This document shows positions 52,925-61,531 of a stretch of DNA of 64,000 nucleotides, piece after piece; position 1 is the first letter of the stretch; every line of letters starts with the position of its first letter. Under the pieces are notes generated by a model that worked only from the letters and a program-made list of their open reading frames with translations, had not been told where the DNA came from and searched no databases. Position numbers and translations under genes: made by a program. The stretch is from an uncultured Eubacterium sp. (GTDB lineage Bacteria; Bacillota; Clostridia; Oscillospirales; Acutalibacteraceae): NCBI GenBank assembly GCA_900539325.1, contig UQCC01000004.1, positions 1-64,000 on the forward strand. Reading direction: 5' to 3'.

Positions 52925-53947
52925 TTATTCTTCTTCTGCTTCTGCTTCTAAAACTTGGTATGTGCCGTCCTTTTCAATCTTGTCAAGAACGCCGTATTTC
53001 TTTGCCATTTCAGGAATGTACATTGATGTAAGTTTTTGCGGTGACTGAATATTCATTGTTGCCGGGTCTTTGCCGTTTTCAAGAATATCGTATGCCATCA
53101 AGCCTGCTTGGTAGCCGATTTCATAATAATCGATTGAATATGTAGCCACAGCGTTGTATTTGAGGCAAGCCATTGCTTCGGCACCGATGATTGGTGTGTT
53201 TGCACTTTGGCAAACTTCGTCAACAATTGCACCGTTTGATGCAACAATATTGTCGGTCGGAATGTAAAGAACATCCGATGATGTTGCGGCTTTTTGTGCA
53301 GCTGATTGAATATCGTTTGAGTCGGTGAATGTGTATGATTTAACATCAAGACCCATTTTGCTCATAATGCTTGTCATTTCGTCTGCCTGAAGCTTTGAGT
53401 TAGCCTCTGCCGAGCAGTAGAGAATTCCAACCTTTTTAGCCTCCGGGAACAATGTTGCAAGCTGTTCTGCTTGTTTGTCAAGCGGTGCAAGGTCGGTAGT
53501 TCCTGTTACATTAATGCCTGTTGCTCCGTCAGCCGGCATATCAATGTCGAGTGCTGTGCCAAAGTGTGTAACAGCGGTTGCAACAATCGGTGTTTGTGAT
53601 GCTGCGGTTGCTGTTGTGCAAGCCTGAAGTGCAGGCGTTGCAACTGCCATAATGAGGTCGTAGCCCGATGATACAAACTTGTTTGCGATTGTTGTGCAGT
53701 TTGCTGTGTCGCCTGATGCGTTTTGAACATCAACTTCAACCTTGTCGCCCAACTTTTCCTTGATTGCAGCTTGGAAACCTTCTGTTGCTTTGTCAAGTGC
53801 AGCGTGCTGAACAAGCTGACAAACACCAACCTTGTACACCTTGTTGTCGTCGTTCTTGTCGTCCTGTGTACTGCATCCTGCAAACGCTCCGCCTATCATA
53901 AGCACAGAAAGTGCCGCGCAGGCCGCTCTTTTGATTATCTTTTTCAT
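52925..53947 (-). CDS. ABC transporter substrate-binding lipoprotein (TrpX-like)
   Basis: Periplasmic-binding-fold lipoprotein, 340 residues, with lipobox FAGC (Cys25). The pattern VYKVGVCQLVQHAALDKATEGF, then GILYCSAEANSKLQADEM and VGTATPAL-like segments, match the ABC substrate-binding family (PF04392 type) that often binds aromatic amino acids. Permease and ATPase genes do not follow, so it is an orphan in this window. It ends in an acidic EAEAEEE tail. Its promoter overlaps a perfect palindrome (54011-54034), so it is probably repressed or activated by a specific regulator. Confidence 0.85.
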   Translation of the reverse strand: MKKIIKRAACAALSVLMIGGAFAGCSTQDDKNDDNKVYKVGVCQLVQHAALDKATEGFQAAIKEKLGDKVEVDVQNASGDTANCTTIANKFVSSGYDLIMAVATPALQACTTATAASQTPIVATAVTHFGTALDIDMPADGATGINVTGTTDLAPLDKQAEQLATLFPEAKKVGILYCSAEANSKLQADEMTSIMSKMGLDVKSYTFTDSNDIQSAAQKAATSSDVLYIPTDNIVASNGAIVDEVCQSANTPIIGAEAMACLKYNAVATYSIDYYEIGYQAGLMAYDILENGKDPATMNIQSPQKLTSMYIPEMAKKYGVLDKIEKDGTYQVLEAEAEEE

Positions 53948-53991
53948 TTTAATACCCCTTTAAATTTTTTTATTTTATTTATTTCAATAAC

Positions 53992-54034
53992 AGTGTACCA
54001 CCAAAATAATTTATGTTCAAGCGTTTGAACATAA
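53992..54034 (-). promoter_or_regulatory. promoter with overlapping 24-bp palindrome
   Basis: On the minus strand TTGAAC (54020-54015), 17 bases, TACACT (53997-53992). TTATGTTCAA-GCGT-TTGAACATAA (54011-54034) is a perfect dyad with ten-base arms that covers the -35 box. It is a strong operator candidate for the substrate-binding gene. Confidence 0.65.
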
Positions 54035-54078
54035 AAGATTTTTATCGTATATAGAAATTAAATTCAACTATAATAATA

Positions 54079-54114
54079 AAAAGCGTAAGATAGCAGGAGT
54101 TGTCTTACGCTTTT
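54079..54114. terminator. terminator after the LysR gene
   Basis: AAAAGCGTAAGA pairs perfectly with TCTTACGCTTTT around 12 bases. It ends the lysR-type gene on the minus strand and separates it from the substrate-binding gene. Confidence 0.75.
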
Positions 54115-54127
54115 AATGGTTTTTTAG

Positions 54128-55009
54128 TTATAATATTGAACAGATGTAATCCATAACAGTTTGCATTGCAGGAGTAATCCATTTGCTTTTGTGGTAGAGC
54201 ATCTGAATCCAAATTTCATCGCTGATGGTGTCAACTTCAAATTGCTTAACCTTGCCTTTGGCAACATATTCGTCAGTAATGAAGTCCGGAAGATACGAGA
54301 TTCCCATATTTTTTTCAACCAAATGGCAAATGAGTTCGGTGTCGCCGATTTCCAAAAACGGATTGATTTCCATAGATTCTTTTGCAAGATAATCGTCAAG
54401 TCTTTGGCGATAACTCATACCTTTTTCGGTGAGGATAAATGGCTGTTCGAGCACATCCTCAATGGTGATTTTGTCCTTTTTAAACAGCGGATTTTCATTG
54501 CCCATAATGAAGTGAGTTTTCACCTTATGTTCTTTCACAATCGTGTAGTTGCTGTCGTAAATATGTTTGTCGAGCGTAAAGATAAGGTCAACATCGTTTT
54601 GGTTTGCAAGGCGGAACATTTCCTCTGTGCTTGCAGGAAAAATCTTGAGTGAAATATTTGGATATGTATTGTGAAAATGGTCAAAATTATCCCAAAACAG
54701 CCAGTGACAAAGCGAGTCGCACATCGCAATTCTAACCTTGCCGTTGATGTCTTTTTTGCTGCTTGCCGTGTTTTCGATATCTTCAACGGTTGCAAGCAAT
54801 TTTTGTGCAAGCTGAAGTATCTGCTCGCCCTTTGGAGTCAATTTTACCGTGTGGTTTACACGCTCAAAAAGGAGCACTCCGTATGCGTGCTCAAGCTGTT
54901 TGATTTGTGCCGAAACCGCCGACTGTGTGTAGCCGAGCTTTTTAGCCGCTTTTGTAAAACTGTTTTGGTCCGCAACCTGTATAAAGGTTTCAAAATTTTT
55001 AATGTCCAT
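54128..55009 (-). CDS. LysR-family transcriptional regulator
   Basis: DNA-binding regulator of 293 residues. The N-terminal helix-turn-helix is FTKAAKKLGYTQSAVSAQIK (about residues 18-38), followed by a linker helix and a two-lobed effector domain. It has its own promoter (55052-55080) facing away from nadB. Candidate targets are nadB (divergent) or the substrate-binding gene downstream; sequence does not decide. Confidence 0.92.
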   Translation of the reverse strand: MDIKNFETFIQVADQNSFTKAAKKLGYTQSAVSAQIKQLEHAYGVLLFERVNHTVKLTPKGEQILQLAQKLLATVEDIENTASSKKDINGKVRIAMCDSLCHWLFWDNFDHFHNTYPNISLKIFPASTEEMFRLANQNDVDLIFTLDKHIYDSNYTIVKEHKVKTHFIMGNENPLFKKDKITIEDVLEQPFILTEKGMSYRQRLDDYLAKESMEINPFLEIGDTELICHLVEKNMGISYLPDFITDEYVAKGKVKQFEVDTISDEIWIQMLYHKSKWITPAMQTVMDYICSIL

Positions 55010-55051
55010 AGTAAAAATATGTTCCTCTCAAATAACACAATTACTTTCTTC

Positions 55052-55080
55052 ATTATAAATGATTTTTATTAAATTTTCAA
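55052..55080 (-). promoter_or_regulatory. lysR-type gene promoter
   Basis: On the minus strand TTGAAA (55080-55075), 17 bases, TATAAT (55057-55052). Confidence 0.65.
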
Positions 55081-55127
55081 GTTTTATTATTTTTCTTTAT
55101 ATTGTAACAATTTCTGACGCTGTTCTA

Positions 55128-55156
55128 TTGACATTTTACTAATAACGATATATATT
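55128..55156 (+). promoter_or_regulatory. nadB promoter
   Basis: TTGACA (55128-55133), 17 bases, TATATT (55151-55156). A small palindrome ATTGTAACAAT (55101-55111) lies between this and the divergent lysR promoter and could be an operator. Confidence 0.6.
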
Positions 55157-55209
55157 TAAATAAGTATAGTTAAAAATACAAAAAAATTTTAATATAGGAT
55201 TTTAAGAGT

Positions 55210-56535
55210 ATGAAAAAGGATAATTTTATAAAAACTGATACAGTAATTGTCGGCTCCGGTGTTGCCGGACTTTTTGCCGCACTTTGTCTGCCGAAAGAAC
55301 AGGATGTTTTGGTAATCACCAAGGAAAATCTTGACGACTGCGATTCGTTTTTGGCACAGGGCGGAGTGTGCGTTCTTAAAGACATAAACGACTTTGACTG
55401 CTATTTTGAGGATACTATGAAAGCCGGACATTATGAGAATAATCCGGAGTCTGTTCGTGTTATGATTGAGTCGTCGCAGGATGTCATCGGCACGCTTATT
55501 GATTTGGGAGTAAAGTTTGATACCGACGGTGACGGCGAATACGATTACACTCGTGAGGGTGCACATCGCCGCAACCGTATTCTTCACCATAAGGACGAAA
55601 CGGGCAAGGAAATAACCGCAACGCTTCTTGACATTGCAAAAACAAAGCCTAATATTACATTTGTTACACGCACAACAATGATTGACTTAATTGAAAAGGA
55701 CAATGTGTGCTACGGCATTGTTTGCTATGATGAATACGGCGAAAAAGGTGCAATTCTTGCAGACAATGTTATTCTTGCCACAGGCGGTATCGGCGGTCTG
55801 TTCAAGAATTCAACCAACTATCCGCATATTACGGGCGACTCGTTTGCTCTTGCTCTCAAGCACGGAATTGAACTTCAAAATATGAACTACATTCAAATTC
55901 ACCCAACAACTCTTTACAGCAAAAAAAAGGGCAGACGCTTCCTTATCAGTGAGAGTGTAAGAGGTGAGGGTGCAGTGTTGCTCAACGAAAACGGTGAGCG
56001 TTTCACAGATGAGCTTCAACCGAGAGATGTTGTTACAAACGCTATTGTTAAGGAAATGAAAAAGTTTGGCACAGACCATGTGTATCTTAATCTTCCTACT
56101 ATGACAAGCGAAGAAGCAAAGAAAAGATTTCCAAATATTTTTGAGGCTTGTATGGAAGAGGGCTACGATATGACAAAGGACAATGTTCCCGTAACTCCTG
56201 CACAGCACTATATGATGGGTGGTGTCAAGACCGATACAAACGGTGTAACTTCTATGAAAAATCTTTATGCCGTAGGCGAAACCGCTTGCAACGGTGTTCA
56301 CGGCAAAAACCGTCTTGCATCAAATTCGCTTCTTGAAAGCCTTGTTTTTGCAAAGCGTGCAGCCGATACAATTGCAAACGACACTTCGGTTAAACCAAGT
56401 GATGTTCCTGAGGTTGACCTTGAAAAGTACACTTCAAAGGAAGAAATACAAAAAGAATTTAAACATATTATTATGGACGAGATAAAGAGAAAGGACCCGG
56501 ATTTTTATGCTAAATGGTGTAACGATGAAGATTAA
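55210..56535 (+). CDS. nadB: L-aspartate oxidase NadB (short form)
   Basis: FAD enzyme that oxidises L-aspartate to iminoaspartate, the first step of de novo NAD synthesis. It shows the FAD site VIVGSGVAGLFAALCLP, the substrate-region motif FLAQGGVCV and the capping region REGAHRRNRILHHKDETGKE. HPTTLY, SESVRGEGAVLLNENGERF and HYMMGGV further support it. With 441 residues it is roughly 80-100 shorter than common NadB, lacking most of the C-terminal helical domain. It overlaps nadC by 11 bases. nadA is not in the window. Confidence 0.92.
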   Translation: MKKDNFIKTDTVIVGSGVAGLFAALCLPKEQDVLVITKENLDDCDSFLAQGGVCVLKDINDFDCYFEDTMKAGHYENNPESVRVMIESSQDVIGTLIDLGVKFDTDGDGEYDYTREGAHRRNRILHHKDETGKEITATLLDIAKTKPNITFVTRTTMIDLIEKDNVCYGIVCYDEYGEKGAILADNVILATGGIGGLFKNSTNYPHITGDSFALALKHGIELQNMNYIQIHPTTLYSKKKGRRFLISESVRGEGAVLLNENGERFTDELQPRDVVTNAIVKEMKKFGTDHVYLNLPTMTSEEAKKRFPNIFEACMEEGYDMTKDNVPVTPAQHYMMGGVKTDTNGVTSMKNLYAVGETACNGVHGKNRLASNSLLESLVFAKRAADTIANDTSVKPSDVPEVDLEKYTSKEEIQKEFKHIIMDEIKRKDPDFYAKWCNDED

Positions 56536-57364
56536 TGTTGATGATTACATTATCAACACATTAAAGGAGGACATCACCTCCGAGGATGTAAGCACAAATG
56601 CTGTTATGCCTGAAAACAAGCAGGGCAAGGCAGACCTTATCTGCAAGCAGGACGGTATTGTTTGCGGTCTTGATGTTTTTGAACGCACATTTAAAATTCT
56701 TGATGATACAAGCCGCTTTGAGGCTAATTTCAAAGACGGCGATTTTGTTAAAAAAGGCGATTTGATCGGCGTTATCTACGGCGATGTAAAAGCGATTTTG
56801 TCAGGCGAAAGAACTGCACTTAACTATCTTCAGCGTATGAGCGGTATTGCCACTATGACAAGAGAATATGTAAATGAACTTAAAGGCTACAAAACCGTGC
56901 TTCTTGACACAAGAAAAACCACACCTAATATGCGTCCTTTTGAAAAGCACGCTGTTAAGGTCGGCGGTGCAACAAACCACAGATACAATCTTTCTGATGG
57001 TGTTCTTCTCAAAGATAACCACATCGGTGCGGCAGGTTCGGTTACAAAGGCTATCGAAATGGCAAAGGCTTACGCTCCGTTTGTAAGAAAAATTGAGATA
57101 GAAACCGAAACTCTTGAGCAGGTTAAGGAAGCTCTTGACGCAGGTGCGGATATTATTATGCTTGATAATATGGACAATGACACAATGCGAAAGGCTGTTG
57201 AAATGATAGGCGACAAGGCTCAAACAGAATGCAGCGGTAATGTAACAAAAGAGCGACTCAAGGAGATTGCCGAAATCGGCGTTGACTTTGTTTCTTGCGG
57301 TGCCCTTACTCACTCTGCAATGATTATGGATGTCAGCCTTAAAAATTTAACAACGATTGACTAA
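56525..57364 (+). CDS. nadC: nicotinate-nucleotide diphosphorylase (quinolinate phosphoribosyltransferase)
   Basis: Converts quinolinate and PRPP to nicotinate mononucleotide. The 279-residue protein has the family motifs ERTALNYLQRMSGIATMTR, LLDTRKTTPNMRPFEKHAVK, GGATNHRYNLSDGVLLKDNH and EIGVDFVSCGALTHS. The start at 56525 (MKINVDDYII) overlaps the nadB end by 11 bases; the ATG at 56507 is further inside nadB. The next gene, iolB, follows a short repeat. Confidence 0.95.
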   Translation: MKINVDDYIINTLKEDITSEDVSTNAVMPENKQGKADLICKQDGIVCGLDVFERTFKILDDTSRFEANFKDGDFVKKGDLIGVIYGDVKAILSGERTALNYLQRMSGIATMTREYVNELKGYKTVLLDTRKTTPNMRPFEKHAVKVGGATNHRYNLSDGVLLKDNHIGAAGSVTKAIEMAKAYAPFVRKIEIETETLEQVKEALDAGADIIMLDNMDNDTMRKAVEMIGDKAQTECSGNVTKERLKEIAEIGVDFVSCGALTHSAMIMDVSLKNLTTID

Positions 57365-57374
57365 GTTAATAAAA

Positions 57375-57402
57375 ATTGTAGGGGACGGGCTTGCCCGTTC
57401 CG
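57375..57402. repeat. short hairpin repeat (element B relative)
   Basis: TTGTAGGGGACGGGC, a TT loop and GCCCGTTCC. Shares TTGTAGGGG with 9052-9061 and is a simplified hairpin form. It lies between nadC and iolB without breaking either. Confidence 0.55.
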
Positions 57403-57422
57403 ATATCTAAAGGGGTGTTATT

Positions 57423-58196
57423 ATGCTTTACAATCCTAAGTATAATGAAGACGGCAAAAAATATCTTTGCCGAATGAACGGCGAAAACAGCGATATGCTG
57501 ATGGATATTTATGTAAAAAAATTAGCCGAGGGCGAAACCTTGACTGTTGATGAGGACAAAAACGAGTGTGCAATTCTTTTGCTCAGAGGTGCCGTTAATT
57601 TTACGGTGGGCGACAGCATCAACGAGGATTGTGAGCGTGCAAATCCGTTCCAAAAAACTCCGTATGCCGTTCATTTTTCGCACGGTACAAAGGCTGTTGT
57701 AACCGCAAAAAAGGAAAGCGAAGTTATTGTTCAAATGACCGATAACGAGCGTACATGGGCACCTGTTTTTTACAATCCTGACAACTGCCTCTATCAGGAA
57801 TTCGGCAAGGGTCAATGGAACGGCACAGGTCACAGAATCGTGTCTACAATGTTTGACCTTGACAATGCACCGTATTCAAATATGGTAATGGGCGAAGTTT
57901 TCAATCAACCGGGCAGATGGTCGTCATATCCGCCTCATCATCATCCGCAACCTGAGGTTTATTACTATCAGTTTGACCACGAGGAAGGCTTCGGTGCAGG
58001 ATTTGAGGGCGATACACCGTACAAAACTCAAAACGGCTCTTGCCTTTGTATCCGTGGCGGCAACGCTCACCAGCAGGTTACGGCACCGGGATTTGAGATG
58101 TACTATGTATGGATGATTCGTCATCTTGACGGTGACCCGTGGGATAAAACAAGAATTTATGTTCCGGAATATGAGTGGCTCGCAAATGCAGACTAA
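57423..58196 (+). CDS. iolB: 5-deoxy-glucuronate isomerase (IolB)
   Basis: Cupin enzyme that isomerises 5-deoxy-glucuronic acid in myo-inositol breakdown. The 257-residue protein carries the IolB metal site SSYPPHHHPQPEVYYYQF and the RGGNAHQQVTAPGFEMYYVW segment. WMIRHLDGDPW near the end is also typical. The ribosome binding site is AAAGGGG. No other inositol genes are in the window, and its stop overlaps an alcohol dehydrogenase gene by 11 bases, so the pair forms its own unit after nadBC. Activity on a different sugar acid is possible. Confidence 0.87.
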   Translation: MLYNPKYNEDGKKYLCRMNGENSDMLMDIYVKKLAEGETLTVDEDKNECAILLLRGAVNFTVGDSINEDCERANPFQKTPYAVHFSHGTKAVVTAKKESEVIVQMTDNERTWAPVFYNPDNCLYQEFGKGQWNGTGHRIVSTMFDLDNAPYSNMVMGEVFNQPGRWSSYPPHHHPQPEVYYYQFDHEEGFGAGFEGDTPYKTQNGSCLCIRGGNAHQQVTAPGFEMYYVWMIRHLDGDPWDKTRIYVPEYEWLANAD

Positions 58197-59268
58197 AGGT
58201 AAGGTGCTTGAAAGCTACCGCCAAATAAAGGATGTTTTTGAACAAAACAATGTCAAAAAGCCTTTTGTTTGTTGTGGTAAAAGCTTTCAAAAGACAGAGA
58301 TTTTTGAATATTTAAAACAATTTAATATAGTAGTGTTTGACTGTATCAGACCTAATCCGAGATTTGAGGATATGGTTGATGCCGCAAAGATTTTTAATGA
58401 CGAAAAGTGTGATTTTATCATAGGTGCAGGCGGCGGTTCACCTATTGACAGTGCCAAAATGATTAGGCTTATGGCAACAAATGATGTGTCAAAATGCCTT
58501 GAAGAACCTATGAAAAATAATGATATAAAGTCGCTTTACATCCCTACAACCGCAGGCACGGGTGCGGAGGCTACAAAGTCATCCGTTTTCTATGTAAACG
58601 AGGTAGACAAAATCAGCGTTGCAAATCTTGACTTTTTGCCGGATTATGTAATTCTTGATTCAAGCCTTTTGTCAACGCTTCCGCTTTATCAGCGTAAGTG
58701 TACCTGCCTTGATGCACTTTGCCATTCAATCGAAAGCTATTGGAGTGTCAAGGCAACCGATGAAAGCCGTGAATATGCAAAAAAAGGCATACTCGGCTTT
58801 ATGGCAAATAAGGACGGATATATCAATAACACCGCAGACGGCAACGAGGGTATGCTTTGGGCGTCTTATTATGCCGGTAAGGCTATCAACATCACGGGCA
58901 CAACTTCGGCTCACGCAATGTGCTATTGTATCACTATGAACTGCGGCACTTCTCACGGCCATTCCGTTGCTTCGGGCCTGTCCGTTATTTGGGAGTATAT
59001 GCTTGATAATAACGGCAAGGAAGCATACGCAGGTGCGTATGACAGATTTGACGAAATCGGCATACTTCTCGGCGGTAAGAACGCAAGAGAAGGTCTTGAG
59101 ATTTTTAATAATATCCTCAAAGAATTTGAACTCCCTTATCCTAAAACCGACAGCAAGAATATTCCGATTTTTACTTCAAAGGTTGATGTTACAAGGCTCG
59201 GCAATAATCCGATAAAATTCACCTCTGCCGATGTAATGAATATTTACAAAGAGGTATTTGCGAGATGA
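58186..59268 (+). CDS. iron-containing alcohol dehydrogenase family protein
   Basis: NAD(P)-dependent group III dehydrogenase that reduces an aldehyde or oxidises an alcohol. The 360-residue protein has the nucleotide-binding GAGGGSPIDSAKM and the metal region CLDALCHSIESYWS, with further His in GTTSAHAMCY and GTSHGHSVASG. The sequence style is that of proteins annotated as phosphonoacetaldehyde reductases, but no phosphonate genes lie nearby. The start at 58186 overlaps iolB by 11 bases; a longer frame from 58126 runs inside iolB. Translational coupling suggests it acts with IolB. Confidence 0.82.
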   Translation: MQTKGKVLESYRQIKDVFEQNNVKKPFVCCGKSFQKTEIFEYLKQFNIVVFDCIRPNPRFEDMVDAAKIFNDEKCDFIIGAGGGSPIDSAKMIRLMATNDVSKCLEEPMKNNDIKSLYIPTTAGTGAEATKSSVFYVNEVDKISVANLDFLPDYVILDSSLLSTLPLYQRKCTCLDALCHSIESYWSVKATDESREYAKKGILGFMANKDGYINNTADGNEGMLWASYYAGKAINITGTTSAHAMCYCITMNCGTSHGHSVASGLSVIWEYMLDNNGKEAYAGAYDRFDEIGILLGGKNAREGLEIFNNILKEFELPYPKTDSKNIPIFTSKVDVTRLGNNPIKFTSADVMNIYKEVFAR

Positions 59269-59705
59269 TGAAAAAAATCGGTGCTCTTTTGCTTGTGATT
59301 TTAACATTGTTGTCCGTATTTTCGGCGTGTTCAAAATCAGCCGATACAAAAGACGGCACATCAAAGACGCAAACCACGGCATCGCAGGAAAAGTATTATG
59401 ACGCTAAGGGCAACTCTTATTCTTCAACGCTCGATGTCCTGTTTTATGACAAGGACGGCAACGCCTATAAGCTTGAAACGGCAGAGGATTATATGCCCGA
59501 TTATGTCAATCAGTCAACGGTCGAACGCTTAAACGGGCTTCAGTGCTATGTTACCGAGCAAGGCTATCTCTATTATGATGAGGATAACAAGCTTTCGCTC
59601 AAAAACGGCAGTATGTCAATATACTATGATGACAGTAAAAATGTTTACTATGATATTTCAACCGTTTCTTGGGATAAAGACGGAACATTAATACATCAAA
59701 ATTAA
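59265..59705 (+). CDS. small lipoprotein of unknown function
   Basis: Protein of 146 residues with a signal peptide and lipobox FSAC near residue 22, so a surface lipoprotein. The remainder is Tyr/Asp-rich and contains repeated short segments of the form YDxxGNxYS, FYDKDGNAYK and YYDDSKNVYYD, suggesting a beta-rich repeat. It overlaps the dehydrogenase stop by four bases (ATGA), so it is in the same operon. No family recognised. Confidence 0.65.
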   Translation: MMKKIGALLLVILTLLSVFSACSKSADTKDGTSKTQTTASQEKYYDAKGNSYSSTLDVLFYDKDGNAYKLETAEDYMPDYVNQSTVERLNGLQCYVTEQGYLYYDEDNKLSLKNGSMSIYYDDSKNVYYDISTVSWDKDGTLIHQN

Positions 59706-59717
59706 ATACATAAAAAT

Positions 59718-59751
59718 AAATCGTGCAATATGTCCATTGCACGATTTTTTC
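59718..59751. terminator. bidirectional terminator
   Basis: AAATCGTGCAAT pairs perfectly with ATTGCACGATTT around six bases, followed by TTT. It closes the nadB-to-lipoprotein unit and, on the other strand, ridA. Confidence 0.85.
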
Positions 59752-59768
59752 TTTTAACTTGTTTTATT

Positions 59769-60140
59769 TTATAATTCGGCGATGAGTTCAACCTCGCAAA
59801 GAACGCCCTTTGGAAGGTCTTTAACCGCCACACAGCTTCTTGCCGGCTTTGATGTAAAGTATTTGCCGTAAATCTCGTTGAAAGCACCAAAGTCGTTGAT
59901 GTCTGCCAAAAAGCAAACTGTCTTTACAACCTTGCTCATATCTGTACCTGCGGCTTCAACAACAGCCTTGAGATTTTCGCAAACCTGAGTTGTTTGCTCC
60001 TCGATTGTTTTTGCCTCAACTGTGTTGGTTGCAGGGTTGATAGCGATTTGACCCGAGGTGAAAAGCAAACCGTTTGCTTTTACTGCCTGTGAGTAAGGTC
60101 CTATAGCGTTTGGTGCATTGTTTGTTGCTACATATTCCAT
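59769..60140 (-). CDS. ridA: RidA family reactive intermediate deaminase
   Basis: Hydrolyses enamine/imine intermediates (such as 2-aminoacrylate) to ketoacids. The 123-residue protein has APNAIGPYSQAVKANGLLFTS, GQIAINPATN, the catalytic-region KTVCFLADINDFGAFNEIY and PARSCVAVKDLPKGVLCEVE with the conserved arginine and glutamate. It begins 20 bases after ilvA, whose product releases exactly such intermediates, so the pair is functionally linked. Confidence 0.95.
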   Translation of the reverse strand: MEYVATNNAPNAIGPYSQAVKANGLLFTSGQIAINPATNTVEAKTIEEQTTQVCENLKAVVEAAGTDMSKVVKTVCFLADINDFGAFNEIYGKYFTSKPARSCVAVKDLPKGVLCEVELIAEL

Positions 60141-60160
60141 GATTTTATCTCCTTTGTTTG

Positions 60161-61360
60161 TTATTCCAATACTTTAAATCCTGCGTCTGTAAGAGCTTTT
60201 TTAACAGCAACAATATGCTCAAAGTTTCTTGTTTCAACGCCGATTTTAAGATAGCAGTCTGTAATGTTCATATCAAGGTCGGTTGAGTCGTAATTTACCG
60301 ATACAACATTTGCGCCTTGCTCGGCTACAATCTGGCTTACGCCCGAAAGCTGACCCGGCTTGTCCGAAAGGGCAATAACAATATCGGCTGTTCTGCCGCC
60401 CATTTTAAGACCACGCTCGATAACTCTTGAAAGAATTGTAACATCAATGTTGCCGCCCGAAACAACGCAAACAACATTTTTGCCGTCAATATCAGGGATT
60501 TTGCCGTTCATAACAGCGGCAACAGGAACTGCACCGGCACCCTCTGCGATGAGCTTTTGCTGTTCAAGAAGTGTGAGAATTGCAAGTGCTATTTCGTCAT
60601 CGGATACGGTAACGATTCCGTCAACATATTCGTTGCAAAGATCATATGTAAGCGAACCCGGAGTTTTAACGGCGATACCGTCGGCAATGGTGTTAACCGT
60701 ATCGAGGGTTTCAATCTCACCGTCTGCGATTGAGTGTTCCATAGACGGAGCACCGGCAGCCTGAACGCCGTATACCTTGCAGTTTGGCTTTAACTGCTTT
60801 ATTGTGTAAGCAATGCCGCTGATAAGTCCGCCGCCGCCGATAGGTACAACCACAATATCGGCATTAGGAAGTTGATTGAGAATTTCAAGACCGATTGTGC
60901 CCTGACCTGCGATAACATCGGGGTCGTTAAACGGATGAATAAATGTAAGACCCTTTTCGTCTTTGAGTTCAAGTGCTTTGTTGTAAGCGTCGTCATACAC
61001 GCCTTTTACAAGGCAAACCTCTGCACCGTATCTTTTTGTGGCTTCCACCTTGCTGATAGGAGCACCGTCCGGCAGGCAGATGATTGATTTAATTCCGTTT
61101 TTGGTAGCCGCAAGTGCAACACCTTGTGCATGGTTGCCGGCAGAGCAGGCGATAACACCTTTTTGCTTTTCTTCTTCCGTAAGCTGGCTGATTTTGAAGT
61201 ATGAACCTCTGATTTTGAATGAACCCGTAACCTGAAGGTTTTCTGTTTTAAGGTAAACATTGCAACCTTGATGGAGTTTAGGTGCCGCAATCAAATCCGT
61301 TTCTCTGATAATTTCTTTGAGAACGGTGGAGGCTTTGTATACTTTGTCTAATGATAACAT
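60161..61360 (-). CDS. ilvA: threonine ammonia-lyase with ACT domain
   Basis: PLP enzyme that converts threonine to 2-oxobutanoate and ammonia. The PLP lysine is Lys49 in TGSFKIRG, and the Gly-rich phosphate site is VPIGGGGLISG. A single ACT domain occupies about residues 325-399. The 399-residue length is that of the shorter TdcB/YkrB-type enzyme with one ACT domain. It is therefore either a biosynthetic or a catabolic form. ridA follows. Confidence 0.92.
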   Translation of the reverse strand: MLSLDKVYKASTVLKEIIRETDLIAAPKLHQGCNVYLKTENLQVTGSFKIRGSYFKISQLTEEEKQKGVIACSAGNHAQGVALAATKNGIKSIICLPDGAPISKVEATKRYGAEVCLVKGVYDDAYNKALELKDEKGLTFIHPFNDPDVIAGQGTIGLEILNQLPNADIVVVPIGGGGLISGIAYTIKQLKPNCKVYGVQAAGAPSMEHSIADGEIETLDTVNTIADGIAVKTPGSLTYDLCNEYVDGIVTVSDDEIALAILTLLEQQKLIAEGAGAVPVAAVMNGKIPDIDGKNVVCVVSGGNIDVTILSRVIERGLKMGGRTADIVIALSDKPGQLSGVSQIVAEQGANVVSVNYDSTDLDMNITDCYLKIGVETRNFEHIVAVKKALTDAGFKVLE

Positions 61361-61406
61361 GATATTTTCCTCTACTAATCTGTTTAAAATATAATAAGAT
61401 ATATCT

Positions 61407-61434
61407 ATTATAAACTATTTATTTTGCTTGTCAA
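61407..61434 (-). promoter_or_regulatory. ilvA promoter
   Basis: On the minus strand TTGACA (61434-61429), 16 bases, TATAAT (61412-61407). Confidence 0.65.
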
Positions 61435-61531
61435 GAAAGTTGAGTGTAAAACATAGGTAAAAATATATATTATTTCTTGACTTTGAATTGGATATAATAT
61501 AAAATTGTCTTATATGATTGGAGGCTTTCCT

